A stretch of 64,000 nucleotides of DNA from Meconema thalassinum (lineage: Eukaryota; Arthropoda; Insecta; Orthoptera; Tettigoniidae). Position 1 is the first letter of the stretch, and each line of letters opens with the position of its first letter. Below, piece after piece: positions 45,392 through 58,510 of this stretch. Below the pieces are notes generated by a model. The model saw only the letters and a list, made by a program, of their open reading frames with translations. It searched no databases and was not told the origin of the DNA. The position numbers and the translations under genes were made by a program. The stretch lies in NCBI GenBank assembly GCA_946902985.2, contig OX336388.2, positions 1,502,654,545-1,502,718,544 of the forward strand, in the 5' to 3' direction.

Positions 45392-48300
45392 GCTCAGCAT
45401 AGACAAGTCGATATTGAGTATTAGGAAGTTGCAATACAGAATCATTCCACTATATTCTGAACATATATAGTGAGACGACTATCCACTATAAATATAGTGA
45501 GAAATTTCGGCGCAGTTTAGCAGAAATAGCGTGTTTTAGACAAACATATTACTGCAAGAGAAAAGTGCGTATCTCAGATCAGTAGAGAACGTTTTCACAA
45601 GTCGAAAGTTGGCAGTGAGTGCTTACAAGAATACATCTTAGAGAGAACGTGAGTCTTTACAAACATTAAGCAATATATGAACATTGAAGCGAACTATTAT
45701 TGCAGATTATACAGAATGACTTCAATTTGAACTTATAAAGTTGACTTCGGTTATGGAGAAAGTTAAGATACGACTGGGGTATATCACGATGAAGATGTCA
45801 GATGGCGACATAGAGCAACATTCAACTGAACTACAACCATGTACGACGTCATGTAACTGTGATGTCGAATACATTATATAGCCTACTCATACACCTTGTA
45901 TATTAATGTATTCACAAATACTTCAACTACGAGAATAAGAGCAATATACTGCAATCATAGAACATCTACATGAACATTTCATTGATTATAACGATTAGAT
46001 TTTTAGTTTTCGAACTATATTTCACCAATGAAGATCAATCGTCAGTATAGCTCAAACATGGCATGGTTTATCGTAACGAGAGAACTTCAGGGGAATCATC
46101 ATTCAAGAATGAAGCTGCTAGGGTCGATCCCATCGAAATGCTTGAAGCATGGAATCCAGAACGGGAGCAAAGTTCGCAGTTCGTATCCCAGGGGACATGT
46201 GAGATTATTCCGGGAGGAAACCATTCCTTTCCCGACGTCGCTGATTCAACATCGAAGGCAGACTTGCCAACATTCTTCAATAGATCTTCCAACAATAAGG
46301 TATTTCTTAAATACCTGTCTTGAACTTCGAGAACGTCTTTACAAGGTAGACATAAACCATTTATGTATGTAGTTTAGTATTTTGGTGACATTTCAGAGCA
46401 ACATTTCTACATGTATTTAACATATTTCATTCGACGATTATGATTTTAACTTCAATATCATGTGAGATGATAGTCCTTATTCATCTGTACATGAGACTTC
46501 GACGATATATTTTGTCAGAACTTACTTGATTGATATTTGGAAATTTATTTAATGATTTTAAATATTATAATTTAAGACTTCCTTAAATTATTCTTCGACG
46601 TCAAGATTCATGATTTAACAGAATTTCAGACAGTTTGGAAGTCTTTCATACCCAATTAGAGTCACTTTTGGAATAACTGACTTGGGTATTTTATCTGTAA
46701 GAAGCAATATTTGTAGGGAAGAAGAATTGCGTGCGATATTATAATAGAACAATAGCTACGACGATCTAGTAAGAACTATTCGTCAGATATAGGTAACGAA
46801 CATTGATATTAAGCAATAATATTCCTTTTATGAATATATTTCATGATTACGACTACCATTTACTTGAATGAAAGCATTGAACTTTCGTAAATGTAACTTG
46901 TAGAGAATGTGGTCTTTTCAGAAGACAGTAATTTCAATTGACTTAGGGAATATTATAGGGAAATCCTAATTCCTGTTAACATTGATATTATTTCGATACT
47001 TCTATAACAATCAATTGTTGATATATAACACAGATTGTAACGTTATGTATTGTGTGAACTTAACTTTACAACAGTGTTTGAAGAATATCAGTTTGGAGAG
47101 ACAATATAATATATTTATTACATGTTTTAGGATCCAGAGGTTTATAAGTCATCGTATCTTTACTTAGTAAACCTCCATAGGTCTTTCCGTTAATAACTTC
47201 ATTTGTCAAAAGAATATGAGGTTGAAAGAGACCATTTATACTCGAATGTATGAGTTTGTGAAGGTAATACGAAGAAGTGGATTCCGTACTTAACGTTATA
47301 AGAACGTATTTTTGTGCAGGATTCTCAGTAAGGAGAATTTACTGGAGCAATACGAAGTGGTATGCCGTATTAGCTGATTATTGCTTATATTACTGTTGTG
47401 TTGTATATTGAACATTGTCATGTGTATTTGAGTTTATGAATACTCAAAGGGAGTGAGTAAATCTCCGACATTGAACGGTTAGACAGTAGTGTTGAAAGGC
47501 TGGAACAGTATTGCGAACTGATAATATAACCTTTGATCTATAAACTTTTATTAAACATTTATTATAAACCCGAAATCGTAATAATCAGATGCCTGAACTT
47601 AATTGATTGGTCATCGTAGACTTATTTGAGACTTTTACCAGAAATTAACCAAAGGCATAGTATCTTAGCTAGATATAATCTTGAAATAGAGATAGCATCT
47701 CATTGAAGATGAATAAAACTGAGACGGTATGATATTAAACCGCAGAAGAGTGACTAATACTATTGGATATAGTATATTTAATTAATATCTTTAAATATTA
47801 ATAATCATGAGTATGGCCATTGTTATAAACAATTAGACTTCGAGAATATTTATTGTAAATATTTTAAACCTTTCGAGTTGATAATTATTTAATTAGTCAA
47901 TTAGTATAATTATTTTTGAGTGTATTTAAATGTTTTGTAGACAGCAGAGAATGCCAGTGAAGACATGTATACAGTGTTGACTGAATGGAGAGCGAGAATG
48001 TGCAACTTTCCGTTAGTCTAGAATAACGAGAAGTGTTGCGTGTATGAAATCAGCTTTAAACATTTCATTTGTGTATTTTGAAAGGATTCTCCACTTTCGA
48101 GAATGTTAAGAATGCCGTCCGACCGCAGTGTGTCATATGCAGGTGTGGGGAGAGAGAGCCCGTTCAGCGAGGTTATTACATAACAGGCGCAGGTGGTCAA
48201 GGTTGAATGATCCAGCCAGAGAAATGTAAACAGTAGCTTATTATTGAGACTCGTAGTCTCAGCTGCTTGGTTGAAAGCAGGGAGGAGATTAGTTTTATAA

Positions 48301-48536
48301 TTTGAGTGTTTGGGAGTTCGACACTTCATAGAACCGTATAAATGAAACAGTGTACTTGTTGTAAAGTCGTGTAGACTTGAGCGTATGAGTTTGAGAGAGG
48401 AAGGAGTTCGATCCTCGGTTTGTTTATTGTTATTAATTATTATATTGTTATTCTGTTCATAGGATGTTTTATTAATAAACTTTTGTTCGTTCTTTATATA
48501 TATTTTTGGAGTAGCGTGTTCTTATTTCAACTATGG
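45392..48536 (+). other. Right part of the long LTR, non-coding
   Basis: AT-rich sequence after the Mutator-like insertion. No coding motif recognised, apart from weak similarity of a frame at 46063-46323 (SFPDVADSTSKAD) to the inverse strand near 51480-51550 (FPISEVADPWFECRS). That is consistent with homologous LTRs rather than a gene. Confidence 0.5.
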
Positions 48537-49059
48537 TGGAGAGATTTAAATTATGGTAGCCCCATTCAGGTAAGGATTCCTTCATACCTATACGCCCTGA
48601 AAATAAAGGTAAGATTCTCTACTTTACCGCCCAATTTATTTATTTATTTATTTATTAAAATTTGCACCGCTGTGTGTAAATCATGAAGTGCTCGCTGGTA
48701 GGTCTTAGGGGATTTTTCTAGCCCGGGACTTTCTAGATCCTGCGATCCTGTTGTTTTTGGGATTTCCATCAAGAGGCTTCTCGATTTATACGGGGACAGG
48801 ACTGAACCCGAAATTCTGAAAAGTAGCCTGTTGGAATATCCATTGCCCCAGCTGGATTGCCTATTTCTAACAGCACCAGCCTATTCCTACATTAGAAATC
48901 GCTCCCAACATGGCCTTTAGGAATTTACATACAGCAGTTACCAGAATGTTGTGGATCAAAAACAAACTAGACGGGGCACACCTACCTTTACTTACCTTCT
49001 CGGGGACTGGGAATTCAGCTTCGCCTACAATACATACACAATACTCTACTCATTATATT
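48537..49059. other. Spacer between two inverted long LTRs
   Basis: About 520 bases holding an (ATTT)n run at 48630-48656 and several GTAAG motifs (plus strand 48570-48615, minus strand 48990-49010). I recognise no gene. It may be leftover leader sequence of one or both elements. Confidence 0.4.
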
Positions 49060-52000
49060 TAAAATGAATCACACGCCAACACCGACAGATTACGAACTGA
49101 ATACATTTATTAACAATGGTAAACTAACCTAAATAAACAAAATAACAATAAACTAATCTAATAACAAAAGAAAAAGAAAACCACACAATCATACACATTT
49201 CCTTTCTACTACACATCTTATTACAATGCCGTGTAAAAATATCGGCGTGAAAGCCTTGGTTTGTATAGGCCTACACTACGTAAAGGAAACGTTTAAGGAA
49301 GGCTCTTACATTCATGGCATTCCTGAGACCGGGTTACCGTCACTAGCCCCCGTCTGGAAACGCACGTGCACTAGCCTGGCTTTATCAATGAAACACCAGC
49401 ATCACGCTGCATTAAGAACTGTTTTACATTTTATAGAAGGCTGTGAATCTTCACCTGCTCATATTATGCCACACCGCTCTCCAATTCTAACGGTGAATCA
49501 TTCTGGCTAGCCTACATTGAGACTGCTTTTGAGTGCGTTTAAAATACACGTAAAGTTAACATTTAGCTCTCACAAAAATGCTCACAACTTCTATGTTTCT
49601 TTAACAATCAATCTGAAGATTTTTATACACCCTTTCATTCGCACCCCGAAATTGTTCTAGACCAATCCGGTTCAACAATTACTCTTAACAGTGGACAATC
49701 ATTCATACAAAAACATCCGCTCATAAAACACACGCTATACCCAAACAATCGATTAATAAATCCTATTAATTATTTAACTAATTAAATCATTACCGACAAA
49801 AATTTACATATAATTTGTTCATAATAATGGGCACTATTTAGTGTTGCTAACACGTTACTTTCGAGATTCTGGATTCTCGGTTACAATACAAATCTCAATT
49901 AATTATTTACATTGTTTTTCCACATAATCATTCTCTAACACTCCGTAGTTTTGATATACTGCTTACACATCGTCTTATATAGGTTTCATTACATTGTCGG
50001 TCTAATACAATCGACTGATTAAGGTTAACTGTACGTAATTACATAACATTGGGTTTAATAAAATATAATAATTGTGTCATTGACGTGAGTAGACAATCTT
50101 TCTCTAGTTCTATTTCCGCTAAAACCCTTCTGTCAACACAGCAAAGATGTTATTTCACATGAACTGGACTACTTGTATATAATGACTCTTACCATGATCC
50201 ATGCCTTCTTATCAAAGAACCACAATACTTTGACTTCCCTTTAAAATGCGCAACTTCCTTCGCACGAGCATTTCATAGCTCTACAAATCCTCATATAACA
50301 ATATATATGGCATAAACAATTATCATCCACTATGTTAAACAATAACCAAAAATGGAGTAATTGTTATTACCATTCCTTCGGTAGGAACTTCTCTCAAATA
50401 AAGGCATGAACCTCAGTATCATTTCACATGACTACTGATCTACCATTATACATGCTTAAGTTCTTCAAACGAAACTTCCAATTGTATTAAACGATATTAG
50501 ACTGTCGTGATTGATCTCCTAAAGTTTACTCCACAAAAAGATAATTAACTGTTAACTCATCTGTCGCAAATACATGTAATAAAAATAATACTCCTGTCTC
50601 ACTTCACTGATCAAGCTTTAAATTGTTTATCGTTGTAATATCAGGTCGACATAATGACGTGATGTTACACAAATAGTGAAAATAACACACATGTTATTTA
50701 TAGTGTCAAATAGAATTCAATCTTGACCAGGATAAGCTAGCTTTGAATTCCTAGCCAAAGATTTGAATAATCTTCTATCAAAAGGTATTTCCTCTAACCT
50801 ATTAAATGAACAAAGCTCTCAGCTTTACATATAATAAAAAGATTTGTCAACGTCATGATGTTTTTCCACTCTACACAAAGACTGTTTATAGGGATTGAGA
50901 CTTCGGTCTTATCAAACGACTAGTATTTCCCAGATCGTCGACAGTTTATGTACAATAATGATATTGTTATATCATTCGATGTTTCTTCTGTTCTTGAAGT
51001 TAGATGTTGTTACATTAAAGTGGTCAAATTAAATTTAAAAAGAATTTAATTTGAAGCTATGACACAATGTCAGAATACTTAGTATAATTCAAATGATTAA
51101 AATTCGAGAGTCGAAACGACTAGTCTTCTATGAGGCAATATGATTCCTCGAACAAAAATTAATGTCAGTTCCACAACTGATCCGTAGAATAAAATTGAAA
51201 AATAGATGAAAGACAATCATCTCCTAAATAATCTTGAAGCATAAAAATCTTAACACACATCTGAAGTGTAAAATACATGAGAACACTGAAATACATGAAA
51301 TGTGAAAACATGGAGTAAGATCGTTGGCTCAGGATGTCACTAATCAAGCTCCGTACTAAAAATAAGAGACACGGCTACCTTATTTGGACGAAAACTTGAA
51401 GATCTATGTAAGTATTGACACAATACTTTAGATGTTTCCTCAGTTCAAGATACTGAGATGGATCTGCATTCGAACCACGGATCTGCGACCTCAGAGATAG
51501 GAAACGTCCCTCTCTGGAATTCACCAACATTCGCCTGGGCTCGAACGACATGCTTCTGGCAAATTCTTCTTTGGTTGCTGGGCTACCCTAGCATCTTGAC
51601 AAATCTCTTCTGTAGAATCTTCATTCTCCGTCGCAAATATGTATCAGCCTCATCATTGGAATATAATTTATAGAAATATTCATATAAATGGTGAATGAAA
51701 TATTTCTATTGCTAATTGATGTTACATTAGTGTTCGTAGACTGACGAAAATGTACAAGATGGACCGTATACTACGTCTGTATTCAAGAATACGTCGTCTA
51801 ACGGAGTTCTATTGTTGTATCTTAACTCCTGTTATCGAATATGTCTCTGGCGCATGACTATTTAGTTCATCATATCAACAATGTTAATTATGTTGAATGA
51901 AACCATTTGAAGAATAATGATAGTCATTATAATATTGTTTATATGCTGCGCCAATGTTAAAAGTTCTCCGCTACTGTTCACTTGAACTGCGCTCACCAAC

Positions 52001-52930
52001 TTCACGTTGCAATCTAAAATGATGTTCAGCTTTATTTCCAACACATTTGACAATCTGACTTAACAAGCTTATATTGTCGAAACGGTAAATTTTAGCTCGC
52101 TCGACTTTCAGCAGAATGTAGTATGCGACCTGTTCTTTATATATATTTACTTAGTTGAACTCAACTCTCAATAATATAAGAGATATACTAATTTCAATGT
52201 TCCTCACAACTTCACATAAAATGGAAGTGAGATAATCTCCTACGTTCTACCTAGCTATCCTCGCGTGTCCACAAGTCGACAGTCGTCGCACTCGGACAAA
52301 GCCTTGGAATCTCCGTTAACCCAGTAAAACCACTTCCTCTCTCTTCAAAGACTGCTGGAATAAAAACCTCGATCCTTGGATCTCCCTGTCCAAGTCGAAA
52401 TTTTGGCGGCCATATCAATCTCCCACCATAATTTTAGCGCGTAGATTACTAATGCTTATTACTGCGTAGATTAACCGATCTGCGGTTTTGAAAGTATCAG
52501 ACATAATTTCTTTTAATATTCTCTTCATTACCAAATAAGAAAACCTTCTTCTAAGGGCCTAAATGCATAATTTCACCCAATTATGTAGTTGAAGTTGATC
52601 CCTTCTTCAATAAGACCTCTTCTCATTGGCTCTGGGCTGGGATCCAATAGCATAATTTATAACAATATTTATAATGTTAATTTCCAAACTCGCTGTTGCT
52701 ATGCCAATTTTAGCCTTCTAGAAGTGTCTATTGTGCAATATATCACGTGATCGGGCTCTCCCACGGCCTCGAGCTTGTAACAATACCCTCCTGTGTCACA
52801 CTTCCAGAATCTATATTTGCTGGTTAAATTTTATCATGGGGACGGAAAATACTCTCATTTTGTCCCAAAATAATTCTATTTCCGGAGTCATTCCTCCGTT
52901 TTTAATCATTCTAATTCAATACTTTTGATA
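49060..52930 (-). repeat. Very long 3' LTR of the Gypsy element
   Basis: It begins (minus strand) soon after the integrase stop at 52965 and ends near 49060 at TTAATAAATGTATTCAG and GTGTGATTCATTTTAAA, paralleling the end of the plus-oriented LTR. It carries TATA-like ATATATAAAGAAC near 52145-52130. No coding sequence of note. Boundaries are approximate because the 5' LTR is not in the window. Confidence 0.55.
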
Positions 52931-52964
52931 TGTCACTTGAACTCGAATACTGAATTATTTTAGC

Positions 52965-53765
52965 CTATTTTTTATGATAATTTTTTAAATTCTTAGCATT
53001 GGATTTTCCTAGAATAACGTTATTTTCATCATCAAACATCTCATGACAGTTATTCCCATAAGCATTAGTTATGCGGAACGGGCCAATAAGGATAACTCCA
53101 AACTTGGGGTATATCGTTTTGCTCACGTCCGCTTTCACTGGTCTGCGCAATAAAACCATATTTCCAATTTCTAACGGCGTACCGAAACGTGTTCCTGCAA
53201 CTCGTTTCAAGCGATTCTCCGCTGCTTTCTGAAGTTTTTCTTTTGCCTTGTCGATCCTCGCTTGTCTTCCTAGATCAGGATCTCTGGGAATGAAATCAAA
53301 TGCATTGTCCCATGGCCTTTCAGGATTCCTTCCTAAGTGAAGAATCATAGGAACTTCTGCCGCGCTTTCTTGAACTGTGGCGTTCAAACAATCCTCAATC
53401 ATTTGCACGTATTTTACCCAACTGGGGTGATCATCTGGGCAAAAAATTCTGCAGAATTTGCTAAATTCCGCCATATAGCGTTCGCTTGAATTTGACTCTT
53501 GATAACGCACGCTTGAAAAGATGTGCTTAATTCCCAACCTTTCCATGTCTGCTGCGAATTCGGACTGCGCTCCATGGTCCGATAAGAGATATTCTGGTTT
53601 CCCAGCCTTCGGAAACACAGCATTCTCTAATCTGCTGACAACATTTCTGGTATTGGCCTTTTGCATAGGATTCATGGTAACGAATTTAGTGAAAACATCA
53701 ACAGTCACTAACAGGAACTGATTACCCTGATATCCCTTCAGACAAGGACCAAAAATGTCCGTGGC
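52965..53765 (-). pseudogene. Gypsy integrase catalytic core and C-terminus
   Basis: From the insertion edge the minus strand reads DIFGPCLKGYQGNQFLLV (first catalytic Asp), VDVFTKFVTMNP and LLSDHGAQSEF (second Asp). QESNSSERYMAEFSKFCRIF follows, with the expected catalytic Glu. The end has FGTPLEIGNMVLLRRP and IGPFRITNAYGN, the GPF/Y-like module. The stop is at 52965. The part is intact in itself, but its N-terminal zinc domain lies 1.9 kb away across an insertion. Confidence 0.85.
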
Positions 53766-55696
53766 TCACGTGGTTTAGGAGGTATCATAGCTCAGGGTCT
53801 TCCTTTCAACAATTCTTGCTACGTGAAGAGAAACCATCGCTTGGCTACCAAAATGCTACCCCCCCTAGCATTAACATTGGACGGCACTGGCCAGCAGCAC
53901 GTCGGCTTCTCGATAACCAACGCTTTGCTTACCAGAATGGGACGAGTACGGGAAACGTGGATGAGCCAACTTACCTGTATTCAGGGGTCCGGGTCACTTC
54001 CGCAGCAACATCACCTCCAGATGACAAGTCCCAACAGTAGAGCTCCAAAGGAGTGGAAGGAAGATGGATAAGGGGACAACACACACAGGCTATCGTACAA
54101 ACATCCCCCAAAAACCAACGGAACTGTCGTCGGTGAAATAATGCCACAACCAAAGATTTTAAAAAAGAATAAAAAAGGCTTAATATTGAAAATTTAAAGG
54201 AGAATCATCACCAGAAAAAGAACATGCATCAACCACTAATATTTTATAAGAAGGCCAGATAGCGCCTAACATGCTTGCTTGCAAAGCGAAGAAGACGAAA
54301 AACTTAATTTAAAATAATATAAAATTTAACAGCCCAAAGGTTAAAATAAATATTACATGCATAACATACTCAGAACGGGCTTGATGAATTGCAAGGTAAT
54401 GCAATCACGATCCGACATGCAGATGTTGAGGCCACGCCAAAACAAAAGAAATTGAAAATTAAATTACACTTTCAAAAAAAAATTAAATGGGATAGAAAAT
54501 ATAAAAAAATAAATGATATGCTCGCCGGCGAAACACACAAGGACATTTTACATCCGAAAACACAAAACTAACATCAACAAGATTACAATTTTTTTAAAAA
54601 AATATTGAGCAAACAGAAAACACGTATGCTCTTGAGACCCGCGCCAAATGGACTGACAACGAGACCACAATGCATCACGGTAAACAAAAGCTATGGCCAC
54701 ACCAAAAACATGCCAGATCAAAATTACGGCAAACAATTAATAAAAGTAAATTTAAACATTAGCGTAAAGAAAATGACGGCGGAAAATAATTAGGTCTAAA
54801 TGCTATTACAATCGAGAAAAGCACCGGATCATGAATAAATTAATATGTCAATCCCAAGATTGACAAAGGAATATAAATAATAATTTAAACGTAAAATAAT
54901 TGGAAATGTGTCTCCACAAGGTACGAAGAAAAGAGCACAGAATTAAAATAAACCAGGAAACGTAATAAAAACAACAATAAAATTAAACTTATAAAACAAA
55001 GGAAGAACAAAAATAAAATATTATTATAAGATAATATCGGAGCTCCATAACATAAAATAATTAAATAAATTAAATTTAAAAAAACGTACCTTACATCCTT
55101 CTCCGTGGAGACACAAAAATAATAAAATAATTAACACATAATTTTATGTTATTACATGTGCTTCACAAAAAATGGCAAACCCCGGCACATGCATTGTTTG
55201 GGTCACAATCACAGGTCACATTCCACACGTCCACTTCGCGGCGAAAAGATGAAAATTCATAGCCCGAAGAGAACAGGCAATTCCTTTTTCTAGAATATAT
55301 ATATATATTGTAGAGAATGAGGGCTTAAAGCCCCCATTAGTGGAGACACCTTCCACGACCAGATAGCTTGATGTTTACTTCACGAACTCTAATGGACTCC
55401 ACCAAAATGGCGGAGAATCGCTCGTCATTTTTCGAACTGTCTTCATGTAAATAAATATTGTCCAATCAGAGAAAGACACATCAAAACAACAATGTCATTA
55501 ATAAGTTCATAATTTTGGCGGTATCATGAATGCACTAGCATTTGTTTGAAGACGAAGAATGTGATTGTCTTTTAATCATGTCATGCGTATAACGAATTTA
55601 ATAATGCGAAGCCCACACCACCTATTGGGGAGACACAGGAACTACTTGCAATCTCTCCAAGACCGACAGGCGCTACCATCTCGTGTTCAGAATGGG
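53766..55696. mobile_element. Unclassified insertion in the Gypsy integrase
   Basis: Exactly 1931 bp separate the codon for Leu in RPPGDLL from the codon for Ala in ATDIFGP; the integrase reads through in frame without it. No clear target duplication. The interior is AT-rich, without a recognisable gene. A GTGTCTCCAC motif occurs four times: plus orientation at about 54907, minus orientation at about 55100, 55340 and 55626 (the last as TGTCTCCCC). An (AT)n run lies at 55296-55312. Confidence 0.6.
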
Positions 55697-55960
55697 AAGC
55701 AAGTCACCAGGCGGTCGTTTCAAACTTGAAGAACAGCGTACCTGATTAAATACATGTTTGAAATGGTAGAGACGTGCCCTTGCACGTATCAATTCTGATG
55801 CGAATTTTCCTCTCTGGCATTTATCACATGATCTTATAATCTTCGCTAGAGTGGATCTCATGTTGGTCCAGATAAACCTCTCTTTAAGAGTACTGAGGGT
55901 TTTATCTAAACATCCATGTCCGATAGAGTGGTGTGCCAACCACACTAACTTTGTGACAAG
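55697..55960 (-). pseudogene. Gypsy integrase zinc-binding domain
   Basis: WLAHHSIGHGCLDKTLSTLK and IRSCDKCQRGKF supply the HHCC zinc finger that precedes the integrase core. The frame runs from about 55945 to RPPGDLL at 55697, where the insertion begins. The stretch between here and the RNase H end contains a stop and a frame change near 55960-56010. Confidence 0.8.
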
Positions 55961-57324
55961 ATGTCCTTACCTGGCTGATGGACTATTGTAGCATTAAACT
56001 GTTGAGTGAATAGGGCCTATCGAGTCAATCTGTCACTCGGCATTTCGGGTTGGAGCATAAATTGGAGTGCCTTATGATCGGTGATAATTATAATCTGATG
56101 TCCGATTAATATATTCTTCCACACTTGAAGAGCTGACACGAAAGCTAACGCCTCAAGTTCTGTCGTGAAGTAGTTCTCTTCGTGTTTCTTAAGCTTTCTT
56201 CCGGCGAACGCAATGTAGTGCTTATTTGCTTCTTCTTCCTTTTGGTATAAGACTACACTAATGCCTACACGTGAAGCGTCGGATTCTATGTATAATATTC
56301 GTTCAAAATCCGGATATTCTAATTTCGCGTTGTTTTTCAACATTTCCTTAGCTTTCTCAAACGCGTCGTCAGCGGTACTGCTCCACTTCCAAATGTTATT
56401 TTTCTTTAACAAGTCATCGAGATGTGGCATAATCTCTGAATACTTTCGACAATGACTGCTAATGAATTGGCACGCACCTACAAATTCTCGCACTTGTTTG
56501 ACCTTAGTGGGCTTTGGGAATCTCCTAATAGCTTCCACTTTCCGCAAGTTCGGATGATATCCATGCTGGTCAATGGTGTGTCCGAGAAAATTAATTTCCT
56601 CTTTCATGAAACGGCACTTATCGAAGTTTACCTTTATATTTGCGTCTCTCAGGTTTTCAAAAAGCTTACGCAAGTGTATAAGATGTTCCTGGACATTTGG
56701 TGAAGATATGATTAAATCATCTATATAACAAAGCACGTTCCTTTTAACTTCATCGGTGAGTTTGTTATCAAGGGCTCTAATCAGGGCTGGACCACTGTTG
56801 ACCATACCAAAGGGAATTCTCTGAAAAACCCAGAACGTCTGGTCAAACAGAAACCCTGTGTACTGTTTGCTTTCTTCTTCAAGCTCAATTTGATAAAACG
56901 AAGAAGTTAAATCTAGAACGCTAAAACAAGCTTTTCCTTTGAACTTTCTGAGCAAATCTCGTATTTTAAGCGGTCGGTCTGCCTCGGGCAAAATCTTTAA
57001 GTTAATGGTCCTGGCGTCGAGGTATAGGCGTAATTGAACATTATTTTTCATGACTACTGTTATAGGGTTGATGTAAGACGATGCTTGCTTCTTTATAATT
57101 CCGTCAACTTCCATTTTCTTGATTATCCCTCGTACTTCTTCATAGTACTTTTCTGGTATCGGGTAAATCCTCTTCTGATAAGGAGTTTCATCTGTAAGCC
57201 TAATCTTATAATTGTAATCCTTAATCAATCCAGGCTTGTCATCAAAAATATATTTAAACTCCATGATCAATTCCTCAAAATCATCCTGAATTTCGTCAAA
57301 CCCTTCTGCTTGGAGAGTAGGCAT
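55961..57324 (-). pseudogene. Gypsy reverse transcriptase and RNase H
   Basis: The frame from 57324 carries RT motifs: YQKRIYPIPEKYYEE, VVMKNNVQLRLYLDARTINL, FSVLDLTSSFYQIEL, the catalytic CYIDDLIISSPN, and INFLGHTIDQHGYHPN. RNase H follows with YIESDASRVGISVVLYQ, YFTTELEALAFVSAL and IIITDHKALQF. A TAG replaces the expected Trp after DRLTR (56015-56017), and the same frame then gives ALFTQQFNATIVHQPGKD. Apart from that stop this is a nearly complete enzyme. It overlaps the protease frame by 58 bases in another register. Confidence 0.85.
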
Positions 57325-57734
57325 TTCCCTTCCATTTTCACCTCTTCAATAATGTTGTTAATAATTTCTTCCCTAGGATCTATATCTAGACTCTCATTCG
57401 AATCCTGTTCTTCTAACTCTTCTGTGTTTATTAACCCTTCACTAAATTTTATGACTCGGTTTTTCATATCAATTACTGATCCAACTTTAGTAATGAAGTC
57501 AATGCCTAGCACGTTATCAAAATTAATTTTGCTCACCACAATGAAAATGTGTTCATATGTGCTTTCATTTATCTCAAAGTTTAATAAAACTTGGATTTTG
57601 CATTTTACCGCTTTGTCTTGAAAAATACCACGCACTTTAACAGCAGATGCGGGTAAAACTGTCATCTTATTGCCCTTAGATAATCTTTGATAACAATCAT
57701 CCGACATGATAGACATAATGGCACCAGTATCCAT
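57267..57734 (-). pseudogene. Gypsy aspartic protease
   Basis: MDTGAIMSIMSDDCYQRL holds the DTG active site. VLGIDFITKVGSVID is the usual flap-distal block of Gypsy proteases. The frame leaves register with the reverse transcriptase near 57310, where a -1 shift would be needed. I see no convincing slippery heptamer in phase, so a mutation is the simpler reading. Confidence 0.75.
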
Positions 57735-57898
57735 TAAAGACTTACATATTTGTCCATCAACATTAACACATATAATCGGTAACTCGAATGGTCTTACTTC
57801 TTTAACAATCTCCTTCTCGAAAAGTAGGTCTTCGTCTGTTACCTCATAGATTTCGTTTATAATAATCTGGTTTTGTGTAGCAGTATATCCTGTTTCCT

Positions 57899-58413
57899 CT
57901 AATTCCGTTTCAAAATTGTTTTTTTTTTTTTTTTTTTTTGTCCTTGAGACTCATTCTCATGGTTTCCCTTCTGACTAGTAGATGGACAGGGATCTATACT
58001 TAAGCTTTTATTTTCCCTTCCATTACCATTCTCATTGTCTCTCAACTCCTTGAGATACTCTTTTCCTTCCTTATGACGTTCATCATACTTCTCCTTCATC
58101 ATTATTTCATCTTGGGAGTTTCTGTTACGATTATAGTTTTGGTTATTCCTATTGTTATTCCTGTTATAATAACCATTATTATTGTATCTGCAGTTACTCT
58201 TATGGTAATAACCACTTCTACTGTTGCCATTGCTATTGTCGTTACTACGTCCTTGCTGTGGCTGATATGGACGAACTGCACGGAATCTCCTGTATCTGGG
58301 TTCTGGTCTGCGATCACGGAAATAAGTATTCCTTTCAGCACCATTATTTCCCTTTTCTGGTGCTTTCGGATTGTCTGTCTGTTGTGTTTGGTCAAGATAT
58401 ACTGTTCATTCAT
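57899..58413 (-). pseudogene. Gypsy Gag C-terminal remnant
   Basis: With two frames on the minus strand, the 58413 side reads an Arg/Asn-rich tail (NNGAERNTYFRDRRPEPRYR; NCRYNNNGYYNRNNN). The 58102-57899 side reads YDERHKEGKEYLKELRDNEN and then a Lys run from about 20 A's (57916-57938). No CCHC knuckle. The N-terminal Gag is cut off by the LINE 3' end at 58413. Confidence 0.5.
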
Positions 58414-58510
58414 TCATTCATTCGTTTATTTGCAATTGGGGGTGTGTCCCCCGGTGGCAAATTAGATATACATAACAAATAAATAACTGTACATAACAAT
58501 TCACTAACAA

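Larger units (their letters stand above)
41849..48536 (+). repeat. Very long Gypsy-type LTR, plus orientation, split by a Mutator-like element
   Basis: Without the 42527-45391 insertion it is about 3.8 kb. Blocks align in order with the reverse complement of 49060-52930: CCCATGATAAAATTTAACC near the start, then TTGTTATAAATTATG and CAATGAG, a CGACGATCT block, a TTTAATTAGT block, and TTAATAAA near the end. AATAAAC at about 48476 fits a polyadenylation signal. TATGGTGGAGAG just after 48536 could be a primer-binding site. No Gypsy genes follow on the plus strand, so this is a solo or truncated LTR. Boundaries are approximate. Confidence 0.55.
49060..58413 (-). mobile_element. Gypsy-type LTR retrotransposon, 5' part missing
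   Basis: Reading the minus strand: Gag remnant, protease, reverse transcriptase, RNase H and integrase in Gypsy order, then a 3' LTR of about 3.8 kb. The 5' LTR and most of gag are absent; a LINE abuts the gag remnant at 58413. The integrase is interrupted by 53766-55696. The integrase is of the class with NSSER in the glutamate motif and a GPF/Y-like end (IGPFRI). Confidence 0.75.

Noticed and set aside
53816..54071. Overlapping short frames in the integrase insertion
   Set aside because: Two different registers of the same stretch, no recognisable domain, no supporting context.
57267..57324. Programmed -1 frameshift between Gypsy protease and reverse transcriptase
   Set aside because: A GGGAAAT sequence is near, but it is not in the phase needed for tandem slippage, so a simple mutation is more likely.
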